Shown piece after piece: positions 54,565 to 64,000 of a stretch of DNA of 64,000 nucleotides. Origin of the DNA: Stenotrophomonas acidaminiphila (GTDB lineage Bacteria; Pseudomonadota; Gammaproteobacteria; Xanthomonadales; Xanthomonadaceae); the NCBI GenBank assembly GCA_002951995.1, contig CP019797.1, forward strand, positions 790,501-854,500, read 5' to 3'. Each line of letters starts with the position of its first letter. The stretch's first letter is position 1. Both the position numbers and the translations under genes were made by a program. The notes beneath the pieces are model-generated. The model was not told where the DNA came from, searched no databases, and saw only the letters and a program-made list of their open reading frames with translations.

Positions 54565-55368
54565 ATGAGCATTCCTTCCTTTGGTCTCGGCACTTTCCGC
54601 CTCACCGGCCAGACCGTCATCGATTCGGTGAAGTCCGCGCTCGAGCTGGGCTACCGCGCCATCGACACCGCGCAGATCTACGGCAACGAGACCGACATCG
54701 GCCAGGCCATCGCCGAAAGCGGTGTGCCGCGTGCGGACCTGTTCCTCACCACCAAGATCTGGGTGGACAACTACGCCGCCGACAAGCTGATCCCGAGCCT
54801 GCGCGAGAGCCTGGACAGGCTGCGCACCGACCATGTCGACCTGGCCCTGATCCACTGGCCGGCGCCCGGTAATGGCGTCGAGCTGGCCGACTGCATGGCC
54901 GCGCTGGCCGAAGCCAAGAGGCTGGGCCTGACCCGCCAGATCGGCGTGTCCAACTTCAACATCGAACTGACCCGGCAGGCCATCGCCGCCGTCGGCGCGG
55001 GCGAAATCGCCACCAACCAGATCGAACTCAGTCCCTACCTGCAGAACGGCAGGCTCACCGCGTTCCTGAAGGAACAGGGCATCGCCGTCACCTCCTACAT
55101 GACCCTGGCCTACGGCAAGGTGCTCAAGGATCCGGTGCTGGCCGGGATCGCCGCCAGGCACGGCGCCACCGTGGCGCAGGTCGCCCTGGCCTGGGCGGTG
55201 CAGCTGGGCTATGCGGTGATTCCGTCCTCGACCCGCCGCGAGAACCTAGCCAGCAACCTGCTCGCCCGTGACCTGGAACTGGACGCCGAAGACATGGCGC
55301 GCATCGCCGCGCTCGAGCGCAATGGCCGCGAAGTCAACCCGGAAGGTCTGGCGCCGGCCTGGGACTGA
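54565..55368 (+). CDS. dkgB: aldo/keto reductase, DkgB-like
   Basis: A 267-residue NADPH-dependent reductase that in E. coli (DkgB/YafB) reduces 2,5-diketo-gluconate, methylglyoxal and other aldehydes. The catalytic tetrad is visible: Asp in [12 protein letters not shown], Tyr in the same motif, Lys in LTTKIWVDN and His in [10 protein letters not shown]. The cofactor region includes [15 protein letters not shown] and [16 protein letters not shown]. It follows the MFS gene and may remove the same toxic compound that the exporter expels; that link is inference. Confidence 0.9.
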   Translation: MSIPSFGLGTFRLTGQTVIDSVKSALELGYRAIDTAQIYGNETDIGQAIAESGVPRADLFLTTKIWVDNYAADKLIPSLRESLDRLRTDHVDLALIHWPAPGNGVELADCMAALAEAKRLGLTRQIGVSNFNIELTRQAIAAVGAGEIATNQIELSPYLQNGRLTAFLKEQGIAVTSYMTLAYGKVLKDPVLAGIAARHGATVAQVALAWAVQLGYAVIPSSTRRENLASNLLARDLELDAEDMARIAALERNGREVNPEGLAPAWD

Positions 55369-55812
55369 GCGACAGCGGTCTGGCCGCCGGGGCCGCATCC
55401 GTAACGCCGGCTTGTGGGATGGCGGCTGTCTGGCGCCTCGGGCTGGTGCTGCATGCCGGATCATGGCGTCCGCCGGACGGATTTTCGTGCGCTGGCGATG
55501 TGGGGCGCGCTGCGGTGATGCGGCGCAGGTGCCCCAGGGGTCCAGGCTGATGGCCGGTGCCATCGGCTCTCCGGCGTTCTCCTGGGACGCACTCGACCAG
55601 TATTGCAAGCCAGGGGCCGCCTCGCGCGGTCCCATGGCGTTTGCGGATGGCGGAAAACGCTCGTTGCCCCGCTCTTGTATCCATGGGCTGCGCATGCGCG
55701 CACACCGGCCATGACACCGCCATGACCTTCGCTACGTGAAGCGGGGTGGCGGATGCGCCTAAGGTGTGTGATGGCCGTGCCACCGGCAGGAAAAACGCGA
55801 GGAGAAAACGGG
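55369..55812. other. 444-base gap without a recognisable gene
   Basis: Short frames occur on both strands but none has a convincing start, family motif or codon pattern. No tRNA, REP element or strong terminator is visible. The last 30 bases hold the GAGGAGAAAACGGG ribosome-binding site of the peptidase gene; its promoter should lie here but I could not pick it out. Confidence 0.5.
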
Positions 55813-58545
55813 ATGTTGCGAATGACGGGACAGGGGCGGCGCCGGGCGCTTGCAGTGGCGCTGGCGGCGTTCGCGGCGGTGGCGCAGGCGGCGGTGCCGG
55901 CACCGAAGGAGCACTTCGGCTTCACCATCGGCGATGACTACATGCTCGCCAACTACACCCAGACCGAAGCCTATTTCCGGAAGGTCGCGGCCACGTCGGA
56001 CCGCTTCCGGCTGGTGGAGCTGGGCAGGACGTCGGAAGGGCGCCCGCAGCTGATGCTGATCGCTTCGGCGCCGGCCAACCTGGCGCGCCTCGACGAGTAC
56101 CGCGCCATCTCCGAGCGACTGGCGCGGGCACGCGACGACGCTGCGGTCGCGCGCGGGCTGGCGGAGCAGGGCAAGGCGGTGGTGTGGATCGACGGTGGCC
56201 TGCATGCCAACGAAACGGTCGGTGCGCACCAGCTGATCGAGACCGTGTGGCAGCTGGCCAGCCGCGACGATGCCGAGACCCGTCGGATCCTCGACGACAC
56301 CATCATCCTGCTGGTCCACGCCAACCCGGACGGGCAGGAGCTTTATTCGGACTGGTACATGCGCGAGCCGGTGCCGGCCAGGCGCGTGCTCGACAAGCCG
56401 CCGCGCCTGTACCAGAAGTACGCCGGCCACGACAACAACCGTGATTTCTACATGGCCGCGCTGCAGGAGACGCGCAACCTCAACCTGGCCATGTACACGC
56501 GCTGGTACCCGCAGATCGTCTACAACCACCACCAGACCTCGCCCAAGGGCACGGTCATCGTCATCCCGCCCTACCGCGATCCCTACAACTACAACATCGA
56601 CGCGATGATCCCGGTCGGGCTGGAAGCGCTGGGCTCGGCGATGAACCTGCGTTACCTGCAGGAGGGCAAGCCCGGCGCGGTGTCCAAGGGGGGCAGCGTG
56701 TATTCCACCTGGTGGAATGGCGGCCTGCGCACCATGCCGTACTTCCACAACATGCTCGGCGTGCTGACCGAGATCACCGGCAACCCGACGCCGATGCAGA
56801 TCCCGTTCCTGCCCGAGCGGCAGCTGCCGGACAGCAACCTGCCGGCACCGGTGCCGGCGCAGACCTGGCATTTCCGCCAGTCCATCGACTACAGCCTGAC
56901 CGCCAACTGGGCATTGCTGGACTATGCCTCGCGCAATCGCGAGCAGCTGCTGTGGAACATCTACCGCATGGGCCGCAACGCCATCGAGCGCGGCAGCCGC
57001 GACACCTGGACCCCGCGCCCGAGTGCGCTGGCCGCCGCCCGCGTCGCGGCCGGCAAGGACGGCAAGCCTGCCGCGGAGCTTGATGCCGCCCAGGTCGACG
57101 CGCTGCTGCGCAGTCCGGACCAGCGGGATCCGCGCGGCTACATCATTCCGGCCGACCAGGCGGACTTCCCGACCGCGACGGCCTTCGTCAATGCGCTGCA
57201 GCTGGCGGGCGTGGAGGTGTCGCGCGCCAGCCGGCCGTTCGCGGTGGCCGGCCGCCGGTACCCGGCCGGCTCGTTCGTGGTCCGGGCCGACCAGGCCTTC
57301 CGGCCACACGTGCTGGACATGTTCGAGCCGCAGGACCATCCACATGACTTCGAGTGCGAGGGCGGTCCGCCGATCGCGCCCTACGACTCGGCCGGCTGGA
57401 CGCTGGCCTTCCAGATGGGCGTGGCCTTCGACCGCGTGCTGGAGGGCTTCGACGGCCCCTTCGAGGCGCTGCCGGCCGGGCAGCTGCAGGTGCCGGCCGA
57501 TGTGCCGGTGCCGGGTTCGGCCAATGGCTACCTGCTCGATGCGCGTGCCAACAACAGCGTGATCGCGGTCAATCGCCTGCTGAAGGCGGGCGTGCCGGTG
57601 CGGCGCCTGCAGGACCGCGACGGCGCCTTCTTCGTGCCGGTGGCCGCGCCCGAGGTGCTGACCACCGCCCTGCGCGGGACCGGGGTGCGGGCGCTTGCCG
57701 CCGACCGGCGCGTCACTGGCGGCGTGCCGGTGAAGGCGCCGCGGATCGCGCTGTGGGACCACTACGGCGGCTCCATGGTGTCCGGTTGGACCCGGCTGGT
57801 CCTGGACAGCTTCGGCTTCGACTATGAGGTGGTGTACCCGCGGCAGATCCTCGACGGCGACCTGCGCAGCCGGTTCGACGTGCTGATCCTGCCCAGTGGC
57901 GCGCTGCCGCTGCCGGCGGAGCTGGCGGTCGAGGGCCGGGCCGGTCGCGCCCCGGCCTCGCCGGATCCGGCCACCCTCCCGGCCGAGTTCCACCCGCTGC
58001 TGGGCGAGCTGCAGGGCGAGGCCGCGGTCGCGGCACTGCGCCGTTTCCTGCAGGCGGGCGGCCATGTCGTGGCGACCGGCTCGTCCAGCGGGCTGGCGCT
58101 GCAGTTGGGCCTGCCGCTGCGCAGCCACCTGCAGGTGGCCGGCGCCGATGGCCAGCCCAGGGCCCTGAGCCAGCGCGAGTACTACATCCCCGGCAGCGTG
58201 CTGCAGGTGGCGGTGGACAAGTCGCGCGCACTCAACTGGGGGCTGCCGCCGCGGCTGGACGTGTACTTCTCCGACGGCCGCTGGGACAATGCCCCGGTGT
58301 TCGACCTGCCGGCCGACCGCGCCGACATCCGTCCGCTGCTGCGCTTCGATACGGCCACCCCGCTGCGCAGCGGCTGGGCCTGGGGCCAGGAGTACCTGCA
58401 GGGCGGGGTGCTGGCCGCCGAGGCCGACGTCGGCGCCGGGCGCCTGACCTTCTTCGGCACGGACATCACCTTCCGCGCGCAGGCCCACGGCTCGTTCAAG
58501 CTGCTGTTCAACAGCCTGCTGCAGACCGCGGCAGACCCGCAATGA
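55813..58545 (+). CDS. exported M14 family zinc metallopeptidase with C-terminal amidotransferase-like domain
   Basis: A 910-residue protein. A signal peptide (RRRALAVALAAFAAVAQAAV) is followed by a zinc carboxypeptidase-like domain (about 30-360) with zinc ligands in GGLHANETVGAHQLIE and the third histidine in VYNHHQTSPKG. A middle region of unclear fold leads to a C-terminal part (from about residue 655, RIALWDHYGGSMVSGWTRLV and FDVLILPSG) that resembles a class I glutamine amidotransferase-like fold, probably without activity. It should act in the periplasm on peptides. I chose the ATG at 55813, 9 bases after GAGGAG. It lies alone between dkgB and the S10 operon. Confidence 0.88.
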   Translation: MLRMTGQGRRRALAVALAAFAAVAQAAVPAPKEHFGFTIGDDYMLANYTQTEAYFRKVAATSDRFRLVELGRTSEGRPQLMLIASAPANLARLDEYRAISERLARARDDAAVARGLAEQGKAVVWIDGGLHANETVGAHQLIETVWQLASRDDAETRRILDDTIILLVHANPDGQELYSDWYMREPVPARRVLDKPPRLYQKYAGHDNNRDFYMAALQETRNLNLAMYTRWYPQIVYNHHQTSPKGTVIVIPPYRDPYNYNIDAMIPVGLEALGSAMNLRYLQEGKPGAVSKGGSVYSTWWNGGLRTMPYFHNMLGVLTEITGNPTPMQIPFLPERQLPDSNLPAPVPAQTWHFRQSIDYSLTANWALLDYASRNREQLLWNIYRMGRNAIERGSRDTWTPRPSALAAARVAAGKDGKPAAELDAAQVDALLRSPDQRDPRGYIIPADQADFPTATAFVNALQLAGVEVSRASRPFAVAGRRYPAGSFVVRADQAFRPHVLDMFEPQDHPHDFECEGGPPIAPYDSAGWTLAFQMGVAFDRVLEGFDGPFEALPAGQLQVPADVPVPGSANGYLLDARANNSVIAVNRLLKAGVPVRRLQDRDGAFFVPVAAPEVLTTALRGTGVRALAADRRVTGGVPVKAPRIALWDHYGGSMVSGWTRLVLDSFGFDYEVVYPRQILDGDLRSRFDVLILPSGALPLPAELAVEGRAGRAPASPDPATLPAEFHPLLGELQGEAAVAALRRFLQAGGHVVATGSSSGLALQLGLPLRSHLQVAGADGQPRALSQREYYIPGSVLQVAVDKSRALNWGLPPRLDVYFSDGRWDNAPVFDLPADRADIRPLLRFDTATPLRSGWAWGQEYLQGGVLAAEADVGAGRLTFFGTDITFRAQAHGSFKLLFNSLLQTAADPQ

Positions 58546-58944
58546 GGCGTCGGGGCCGGCCTGGCCCCCGCCGCCGCCGGCCAAGCATGGCCGGCAGCTG
58601 AAGCGCAAGGGGTGCGGCGCCCCCGGGACTTGCAAAGCCCCGGGAATGCTGACAGAATGCACGACCACTCGCGGGGCTCATGCTTGCATGGGCGCCGCAA
58701 CCAGCGAAATGAAGGGCAGGACGCGCTTCGTATTCGCCAGACTAAGGACAGGTCGCGTGGGTCGCTCCAGGGCATCGGGGCGCTTTCTGCGCGTTTGTTT
58801 GCGTCTGGGGCGGGCCGGGAAACCGGGCCGCCTTGCTGTTTTGAAGGGATTCGCGCGCCGGCCGGGTGGTGTGGCCGCGCATTCATGGGGTCCGGTACAC
58901 AAGAGGCCGGGCCTGTCGCTCTTTAGACCTATAGGAACACCGTC
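58546..58944 (+). promoter_or_regulatory. leader and promoter region of the S10 operon
   Basis: These 399 bases hold no recognised gene. Near the start, CCCGGG-ACTTGCAAAGC-CCCGGG (58622-58644) is a hairpin that may end the peptidase transcript. The S10 promoter and any L4-responsive leader should lie in the rest, where a GGGCCGGGAAACCGGGCC segment near 58812-58829 can fold, but I cannot name a promoter with confidence. CTATAGGAACACC precedes rpsJ. Confidence 0.45.
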
Positions 58945-59256
58945 ATGGCGGACCAAAAGATCCGGATTCGGCTGAAGGCGTTCGATCATCGCTTGATCGA
59001 CCGCTCGGCCAGCGAGATCGTTGAAACGGCCAAGCGGACCGGCGCGCAAGTGCGTGGCCCGATCCCGCTGCCGACCAAGATCGAACGTTACACCGTTCTG
59101 GTTTCCCCGCACGTCGACAAGGACGCGCGTGACCAGTACGAAACCCGCACGCACAAGCGCGTGCTCGACATCGTCGACCCCAACGACAAGACCGTGGACG
59201 CGCTGATGAAGCTCGAACTGGCTGCCGGCGTCGACGTTCAGATCAAGCTGACCTGA
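58945..59256 (+). CDS. rpsJ: 30S ribosomal protein S10
   Basis: S10 is a 30S head protein that also serves as NusE in antitermination. The 103-residue protein reads [20 protein letters not shown] at the start and contains [20 protein letters not shown] and [12 protein letters not shown]. It is the first gene of the S10 operon and is separated from the str operon by four unrelated genes. Confidence 0.98.
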   Translation: MADQKIRIRLKAFDHRLIDRSASEIVETAKRTGAQVRGPIPLPTKIERYTVLVSPHVDKDARDQYETRTHKRVLDIVDPNDKTVDALMKLELAAGVDVQIKLT

Positions 59257-59267
59257 GGACTGCGACC

Positions 59268-59918
59268 ATGACGAAGAAGTATTCGTTGGGCTTCGTGGGC
59301 CGCAAGGCCGGCATGAGCCGCGTTTTCACCGAAGACGGCCAGTCCATCCCGGTGACCCTGATCGAAGCCACCCCGAACCGCATCGCGCAGGTCAAGACTG
59401 TCGAGACCGACGGCTACAGCGCCGTGCAGGTGACCGTTGGCGCCCGTCGCGCCGCCCTGGTGAACAAGCCGGAAGCCGGCCACTTCGCCAAGGCCAAGGT
59501 CGAAGCCGGCCGTGGCCTGTGGGAATTCCGCGTCGAGGACGCCCAGATCGGCGATTACGCCGTCGGTGGCGAAGTCAAGGCGGACATCTTTGCCGTTGGC
59601 CAGAAGGTCGACGTCCAGGGTGTCACCAAGGGCAAGGGCTTCCAGGGCACCATCAAGCGCTACAACTTCACCATGGGCGACGCCACCCACGGTAACTCGC
59701 TGTCGCATCGCGCGCCGGGTTCGTTGGGCCAGCGCCAGACCCCGGGTCGCGTTTTCCCGGGCAAGAAGATGGCCGGCCACATGGGTGCCGTGCAGCAGAG
59801 CACGCAGAACCTGGAAGTGGTCAAGGTCGACGTCGAGCGTGGTCTGATTGCCGTCCGTGGTGCCGTTCCGGGCGCTGCCGGTGGCGACGTGATCGTGCGT
59901 CCGGCGAGCAAGGCATAA
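59268..59918 (+). CDS. rplC: 50S ribosomal protein L3
   Basis: L3 binds early to 23S rRNA and reaches toward the peptidyl transferase centre. The 216-residue protein has [20 protein letters not shown] near the start and the conserved tip [20 protein letters not shown] followed by GKKMAGHMG. It starts 11 bases after rpsJ. Confidence 0.98.
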   Translation: MTKKYSLGFVGRKAGMSRVFTEDGQSIPVTLIEATPNRIAQVKTVETDGYSAVQVTVGARRAALVNKPEAGHFAKAKVEAGRGLWEFRVEDAQIGDYAVGGEVKADIFAVGQKVDVQGVTKGKGFQGTIKRYNFTMGDATHGNSLSHRAPGSLGQRQTPGRVFPGKKMAGHMGAVQQSTQNLEVVKVDVERGLIAVRGAVPGAAGGDVIVRPASKA

Positions 59919-59930
59919 GGAGAGATGACG

Positions 59931-60536
59931 ATGGAACTCGTTATCACGGGTAGCAACAACAAGGTCTCGGTCTCCGAAGCCGTGTTCGGTCGCGATTTCA
60001 GCGAGGATCTGGTCCACCAGGTCGTCGTTGCCTACCGCAACGCCGCTCGCGCCGGTACCAAGGCACAGAAGACGCGCTCTGAAGTGGCCGGCACCACCAA
60101 GAAGTCGAAGAAGCAGAAGGGTGGTGGCGCTCGCCACGGTGCCCTGACCGCTCCGATCTTCGTCGGCGGTGGCGTCACCTTCGCGGCCAAGCCGCGCAGC
60201 TTCGAGCAGAAGGTCAACCGCAAGCAGTACCGCGCCGCCATGTGCGCCATCCTGTCCGAGCTGAACCGCCAGGGCCGCCTGACCATCGTCGAGTCCTTCG
60301 ACGTGGAAGCGACCAGCACCAAGGGTCTGATCGGCAAGCTGGCTGGCCTGGAAGTGGGCAAGCGTCCGCTGATCGTCACCGAAGAGGCGTCCGAGCATCT
60401 GTACCTGTCGGCCCGCAACCTGCCCTACGTGCAGGTGCGTGACGTGCAGGGCCTGGATCCGGTCGCGCTGGTGGGTGCCGACACGGTCGTCATCACCGCC
60501 GATGCGGTCAAGAAGGTCGAGGAGTGGCTGGCATGA
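59931..60536 (+). CDS. rplD: 50S ribosomal protein L4
   Basis: L4 lines the exit tunnel and in E. coli represses the S10 operon. The 201-residue protein has the tunnel loop region [20 protein letters not shown] and [20 protein letters not shown]. Two ATGs exist at 59925 and 59931; I chose 59931 because AAGGAGAG then lies at normal distance. The stop overlaps rplW as ATGA. Confidence 0.97.
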   Translation: MELVITGSNNKVSVSEAVFGRDFSEDLVHQVVVAYRNAARAGTKAQKTRSEVAGTTKKSKKQKGGGARHGALTAPIFVGGGVTFAAKPRSFEQKVNRKQYRAAMCAILSELNRQGRLTIVESFDVEATSTKGLIGKLAGLEVGKRPLIVTEEASEHLYLSARNLPYVQVRDVQGLDPVALVGADTVVITADAVKKVEEWLA

Positions 60537-60832
60537 GCAGCAACGAAAAAATCTTCAGCGTGCTGCGCGCTCCGCGAGTCTCCGAAAAGACCGCGCGCCT
60601 GCAGGAACTCTCCAACCAGTACGTCTTCGAAGTCTCGAACGAAGCAACCAAGGCCGATGTGAAGGCCGCGGTCGAGCAGCTGTTCGACGTCAAGGTCGAG
60701 GCCGTCAACGTGGTCAACGTCAAGGGCAAGAGCAAGTCCTTCCGTAACCGCGCTGGCCGTCGCGGCGATTGGCGCAAGGCGTACGTGCGTCTGGCCGATG
60801 GCCAGTCCATCGATGTAACGGCCAAGGCCTGA
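60533..60832 (+). CDS. rplW: 50S ribosomal protein L23
   Basis: L23 sits at the tunnel exit and is the docking site for trigger factor and SRP. The 99-residue protein contains [40 protein letters not shown] and [16 protein letters not shown]. The ATG at 60533 overlaps the rplD stop (ATGA); an in-frame ATG nine bases upstream was rejected. Confidence 0.97.
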   Translation: MSSNEKIFSVLRAPRVSEKTARLQELSNQYVFEVSNEATKADVKAAVEQLFDVKVEAVNVVNVKGKSKSFRNRAGRRGDWRKAYVRLADGQSIDVTAKA

Positions 60833-60842
60833 GGTACATCCC

Positions 60843-61670
60843 ATGCCATTGATGAAATTCAAGCCCACCTCCGCAGGCCGTCGTTCGGCCCTGCGCGTGG
60901 TCACGCCCGATCTGCACAAGGGCGCACCGCACGCGGCGCTGGTGGAGTCGCAGAGCAAGTCCGGTGGTCGCAACCACCATGGCCGCATCACCACCCGTCA
61001 CGTGGGCGGTGGCCACAAGCAGCACTACCGCATCATCGACTTCAAGCGCAACAAGGAAGGCATTCCGGCGCGCGTGGAACGCATCGAATACGATCCGAAC
61101 CGCACCGCCCACATCGCCCTGCTGTGCTACGTCGACGGTGAGCGCCGCTACATCATCGCCCCGAAGGGCCTGAAGGCGGGTGACCAGGTCATCTCCGGCG
61201 CGCATGCGCCGATCAAGACCGGCAACACCCTGCCGCTGCGCAACATCCCGGTCGGTACCACCATCCACGGCATCGAGCTGAAGCCGGGCAAGGGCGCCCA
61301 GATCGCCCGCGCCGCCGGTGCTTCGGTGCAGCTGGTGGCTCGCGAAGGCATCTACGCCACCCTGCGCCTGCGCTCGGGTGAAATGCGCAAGGTGCCGGTC
61401 GAGTGCCGCGCCACCATCGGTGAAGTCGGCAACGACGAGCACAACCTGGAGAAGCTGGGCAAGGCCGGCGCCAAGCGTTGGCGCGGTGTCCGCCCGACCG
61501 TCCGCGGTGCCGCCATGAACCCGGTGGACCACCCGCACGGTGGTGGTGAGGCCAAGGCCGGCCAGGGTAACCCGCATCCGGTCACCCCGTGGGGTGTCCC
61601 GACCAAGGGTTACAAGACGCGCCATAACAAGCGCACCCAGCAGTTCATCGTCCGCGATCGTAGGGGCTAA
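60843..61670 (+). CDS. rplB: 50S ribosomal protein L2
   Basis: L2 is a core 23S-binding protein near the peptidyl transferase centre. The 275-residue protein has [20 protein letters not shown] near the start and the highly conserved [20 protein letters not shown] and GGEAKAG region, including the histidine of the HPHGGG motif. It lies 10 bases after rplW. Confidence 0.98.
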   Translation: MPLMKFKPTSAGRRSALRVVTPDLHKGAPHAALVESQSKSGGRNHHGRITTRHVGGGHKQHYRIIDFKRNKEGIPARVERIEYDPNRTAHIALLCYVDGERRYIIAPKGLKAGDQVISGAHAPIKTGNTLPLRNIPVGTTIHGIELKPGKGAQIARAAGASVQLVAREGIYATLRLRSGEMRKVPVECRATIGEVGNDEHNLEKLGKAGAKRWRGVRPTVRGAAMNPVDHPHGGGEAKAGQGNPHPVTPWGVPTKGYKTRHNKRTQQFIVRDRRG

Positions 61671-61676
61671 TCGACC

Positions 61677-61946
61677 ATGGCACGTTCACTCAAGAAGGGC
61701 CCGTTCGTCGATCACCACCTCGTCAAGAAGGTGGAGGCCGCTGCGGGCAGCAAGAAGCCGATCAAGACCTGGTCGCGCCGTTCGATGATCCTGCCGGAAA
61801 TGGTAGGCATCACCATCGCCGTGCATAACGGCAAGAACCACGTACCGGTTCTCGTCAACGAGAACATGGTCGGCCACAAGCTCGGCGAATTCGCCATCAC
61901 CCGGACCTTCAAGGGTCACGGTGCTGACAAGAAGTCGGGCAAGTAA
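61677..61946 (+). CDS. rpsS: 30S ribosomal protein S19
   Basis: S19 binds the head of the 30S with S13. The 89-residue protein begins [20 protein letters not shown] and contains [20 protein letters not shown] and [16 protein letters not shown]. It starts six bases after rplB. Confidence 0.98.
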   Translation: MARSLKKGPFVDHHLVKKVEAAAGSKKPIKTWSRRSMILPEMVGITIAVHNGKNHVPVLVNENMVGHKLGEFAITRTFKGHGADKKSGK

Positions 61947-61958
61947 GGAGAGATGACG

Positions 61959-62294
61959 ATGGAAGCGAAAGCAATCCTGCGCACCGCGCGCATCTCCCCG
62001 CAGAAGGCCCGTCTGGTCGCTGACCAGGTGCGCGGCCTTCCGGCCGAGCGTGCGGTCAATCTGCTGAAGTTCTCGGACAAGAAGGCCGCCGCCCTCATCA
62101 AGAAGGTGGTGGAGTCGGCCATCGCGAACGCCGAGAACAACCAGGGCGCCGACGTCGATGAGCTGAAGGTCAAGACCATCATGGTTGATGAAGGTCCGAG
62201 CCTGAAGCGCTTCATGGCCCGCGCCAAGGGCCGCGGCACGCGCATTCTCAAGCGCACCAGCCACATCACCGTGGTCGTGGGCGAGGGCAAATAA
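61959..62294 (+). CDS. rplV: 50S ribosomal protein L22
   Basis: L22 contributes a hairpin to the exit tunnel, where some macrolide-resistance changes map. The 111-residue protein starts [20 protein letters not shown] and has the loop region [21 protein letters not shown] chose the ATG at 61959, with AAGGAGAG at normal distance; a second ATG lies six bases upstream. rpsC follows after two bases. Confidence 0.97.
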   Translation: MEAKAILRTARISPQKARLVADQVRGLPAERAVNLLKFSDKKAAALIKKVVESAIANAENNQGADVDELKVKTIMVDEGPSLKRFMARAKGRGTRILKRTSHITVVVGEGK

Positions 62295-62296
62295 CG

Positions 62297-63031
62297 ATGG
62301 GTCACAAAGTTCATCCGATTGGTATCCGCCTGGGCATCGCCAAGGACTGGAACTCCAAGTGGTACGCCAACAAGGCCGAGTTCGCCAGCTACCTGGCGGC
62401 CGACCTGAAGGTCCGCGAGATGCTTCGCAAGAAGCTGGCGCAGGCCGGTATCTCCAAGATCCTGATCGAGCGTCCGGCCAAGACCGCGCGCGTGACGATC
62501 CACACCGCCCGCCCGGGCGTGGTGATCGGCAAGCGTGGTGAGGACATCGAGAAGCTGCGCAAGGAAGTGAGCGAAGTGATGGGCGTCCCGGCGCACATCA
62601 ACGTCACCGAAGTGCGCAAGCCGGAGCTGGACGCGCAGCTGGTCGCCGAGTCGATCGCGCAGCAGCTGGAGCGTCGCATCATGTTCCGCCGCGCGATGAA
62701 GCGTGCGGTCGGCAACGCGATGCGCCTGGGTGCCCTGGGCATCAAGGTCAACGTGGCTGGCCGCTTGAACGGCGCTGAAATCGCCCGTTCGGAGTGGTAC
62801 CGCGAAGGCCGCGTGCCGCTGCACACCCTCCGCGCCGACATCGACTACGGTTTCGCTGAGGCCAGCACCACCTACGGCATCATCGGCATCAAGGTCTGGA
62901 TCTACAAGGGCGAGGTCTTCGATTTCTCCCAGGTTGGCCAGGAAAAGCAGGACGACAGCCCGCGCAGCGATCGCAATGATCGTGGCGACCGTGCCGACCG
63001 TCCGTCGCGCCCGGCTCGTGAAGCGAGGTAA
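62297..63031 (+). CDS. rpsC: 30S ribosomal protein S3
   Basis: S3 guards the mRNA entry channel with S4 and S5. The 244-residue protein begins [20 protein letters not shown], has the KH motif [20 protein letters not shown], and the conserved [20 protein letters not shown]. Its C-terminus is longer than in E. coli and ends in a charged Asp/Arg-rich tail ([20 protein letters not shown]), common in this bacterial group. Confidence 0.98.
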   Translation: MGHKVHPIGIRLGIAKDWNSKWYANKAEFASYLAADLKVREMLRKKLAQAGISKILIERPAKTARVTIHTARPGVVIGKRGEDIEKLRKEVSEVMGVPAHINVTEVRKPELDAQLVAESIAQQLERRIMFRRAMKRAVGNAMRLGALGIKVNVAGRLNGAEIARSEWYREGRVPLHTLRADIDYGFAEASTTYGIIGIKVWIYKGEVFDFSQVGQEKQDDSPRSDRNDRGDRADRPSRPAREAR

Positions 63032-63036
63032 CGGCA

Positions 63037-63450
63037 ATGTTGCAACCCAAGCGAACCAAATACCGCAAGATGTTCAAGGGCCGCAACGACGGCCTGAGCT
63101 GGAGCGCCAATGCCGTCAGCTTCGGTGAGTACGGCCTGAAGGCCACCGCTCACGGCCAGCTGACCGCGCGCCAGATCGAAGCGGCCCGTCGTTCGATCAG
63201 CCGTTACGTCAAGCGTGGCGGCAAGATGTGGATCCGCGTTTTCCCGGACAAGCCCATCACCAAGAAGCCCATCGAAGTCCGAATGGGTGCCGGTAAGGGT
63301 GGCGTGGAGTACTGGGTCGCCCAGATCCAGCCGGGCCGCATGATCTATGAAATCGAGGGTGTTTCCGAGGAAGTGGCGCGCGAGGCGTTCCGCCTGGCGT
63401 CGGCCAAGCTCTCGGTCACCACTACTTTCGTGACCCGGACGGTGCGCTGA
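63037..63450 (+). CDS. rplP: 50S ribosomal protein L16
   Basis: L16 helps position aminoacyl-tRNA at the A site. The 137-residue protein begins [20 protein letters not shown] and has [20 protein letters not shown] and [20 protein letters not shown]. The arginine in the [15 protein letters not shown] segment is where a known hydroxylation occurs in E. coli. Its stop overlaps rpmC as TGATG. Confidence 0.98.
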   Translation: MLQPKRTKYRKMFKGRNDGLSWSANAVSFGEYGLKATAHGQLTARQIEAARRSISRYVKRGGKMWIRVFPDKPITKKPIEVRMGAGKGGVEYWVAQIQPGRMIYEIEGVSEEVAREAFRLASAKLSVTTTFVTRTVR

Positions 63451-63635
63451 TGGACATCAAACAACTCCGCGAGAAGTCGGCTGACGAACTGAAGGCCCAC
63501 CTGGTCGACCTGCGCAAGGAGCAGTTCTCGCTCCGCATGCAGGCCGCCACCGGCCAGCTGCCGAAGACCCACGAAACCCGCCGGGTGCGCCGCGAGATCG
63601 CTCGCGTCAAGCACCTGATCGGCAGCACGAAGTAA
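63450..63635 (+). CDS. rpmC: 50S ribosomal protein L29
   Basis: L29 is a small helical protein near the tunnel exit. The 61-residue protein begins [20 protein letters not shown] and contains [16 protein letters not shown] and [14 protein letters not shown], as in the family. Its ATG shares a base with the rplP stop (TGATG). Confidence 0.97.
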   Translation: MDIKQLREKSADELKAHLVDLRKEQFSLRMQAATGQLPKTHETRRVRREIARVKHLIGSTK

Positions 63636-63646
63636 GGATGGCTGCG

Positions 63647-63916
63647 ATGAGCGAAAATACTGAAAGCAAGACGCTGCGCACGGTCGAAGGTCGTGTCGTC
63701 AGCAACAAGATGGACAAGACGGTCACCGTGTTGGTGGAGCGCCAGGTCAAGCACGCCCTGTACGGCAAGTACATCAAGCGCTCGACCAAGCTGCACGCTC
63801 ACGACGCCGAGAACACCTGCAACGAAGGTGATTTCGTGCGTGTGACCGAGATTGCGCCGCTGTCCAAGACCAAGAACTGGCGGGTGGTGGAAATCATCAC
63901 CCGCGCAGCGAAATAA
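63647..63916 (+). CDS. rpsQ: 30S ribosomal protein S17
   Basis: S17 is a primary 16S-binding protein. The 89-residue protein contains [40 protein letters not shown] and [20 protein letters not shown]. Two ATGs lie at 63638 and 63647; I chose the second, with TAAGGATGG at normal spacing. Confidence 0.96.
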   Translation: MSENTESKTLRTVEGRVVSNKMDKTVTVLVERQVKHALYGKYIKRSTKLHAHDAENTCNEGDFVRVTEIAPLSKTKNWRVVEIITRAAK

Positions 63917-63928
63917 GGAGCCTGAATC

Positions 63929-64000
63929 ATGATTCAGATGCAGAGCTACCTCGACGTCGCTGACAACTCCGGTGCCAAGGAAGTGATGTGCATCAAGGTG
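63929..64000 (+). CDS. rplN: 50S ribosomal protein L14, N-terminal part (runs off the window)
   Basis: Only the first 24 codons are present, reading MIQMQSYLDVADNSGAKEVM and CIKV, the typical start of L14. AAGGAG lies 9 bases upstream. The rest of the S10/spc gene series presumably continues beyond the window edge. Confidence 0.95.
   Translation, partial: MIQMQSYLDVADNSGAKEVMCIKV

Overview
The window is about 64 kb of chromosome from a high-GC gammaproteobacterium, most likely a member of the Xanthomonadaceae (Lysobacteraceae), in or near Stenotrophomonas, Pseudoxanthomonas or Xanthomonas. Three things point there: GTAG-ended repetitive extragenic palindromes like those of Stenotrophomonas; a close relative of the Xanthomonas campestris O-GlcNAc-transferase-like protein directly downstream of prfA; and the gene order hemA / TPR protein / lolB / ispE / tRNA-Gln / prs / rplY / pth / ychF. 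This placement is inferred from content and order; no database search was possible.

Layout. 1-5.4 kb: the three-subunit proton-translocating transhydrogenase (pntAA, pntAB, pntB), split by a reverse-oriented ECF sigma / anti-sigma / DUF3106 module, with an unknown membrane protein translationally coupled between pntAB and pntB. 5.4-13.4 kb: mixed housekeeping genes (sufT, ilvE, ybaK, a one-domain asparaginase, wrbA, yihY, a TlpA-like lipoprotein, ppk2), with REP arrays between convergent genes. 13.6-16.4 kb: a three-gene operon of an SPFH protein, a double zinc-ribbon membrane protein and a small membrane protein, which resembles the Bacillus ydjGHI membrane-stress module and is the best candidate for a poorly described system. 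16.5-27.6 kb: the OGT-like protein, prfA and hemA on the minus strand, then the lolB-ispE-prs-rplY-pth-ychF series on the plus strand. 27.9-33.1 kb: a TonB-dependent receptor divergent from a secreted cyanophycinase and an exported isoaspartyl peptidase, suggesting scavenging of cyanophycin or beta-aspartyl peptides.

33.2-52.2 kb: the core expression locus: tRNA-Tyr/Gly/Thr-tuf, tRNA-Trp, secE-nusG-rplKAJL-rpoBC and rpsL-rpsG-fusA-tuf, closed by a strong terminator. 52.4-58.5 kb: four unrelated genes (LysR regulator, MFS exporter, aldo/keto reductase, large M14 metallopeptidase) separate the str operon from the S10 operon. 58.9-64 kb: the S10 operon, rpsJ to a partial rplN.

Data quality. At least seven genes, including the essential rpsL and fusA, are broken by one missing G or C in or next to a short G/C run. 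Because a cell could not live with both breaks, these are almost certainly sequencing or assembly errors. Affected genes are annotated as whole genes with the break position noted. No insertion sequence, prophage, CRISPR array or rRNA gene was seen.
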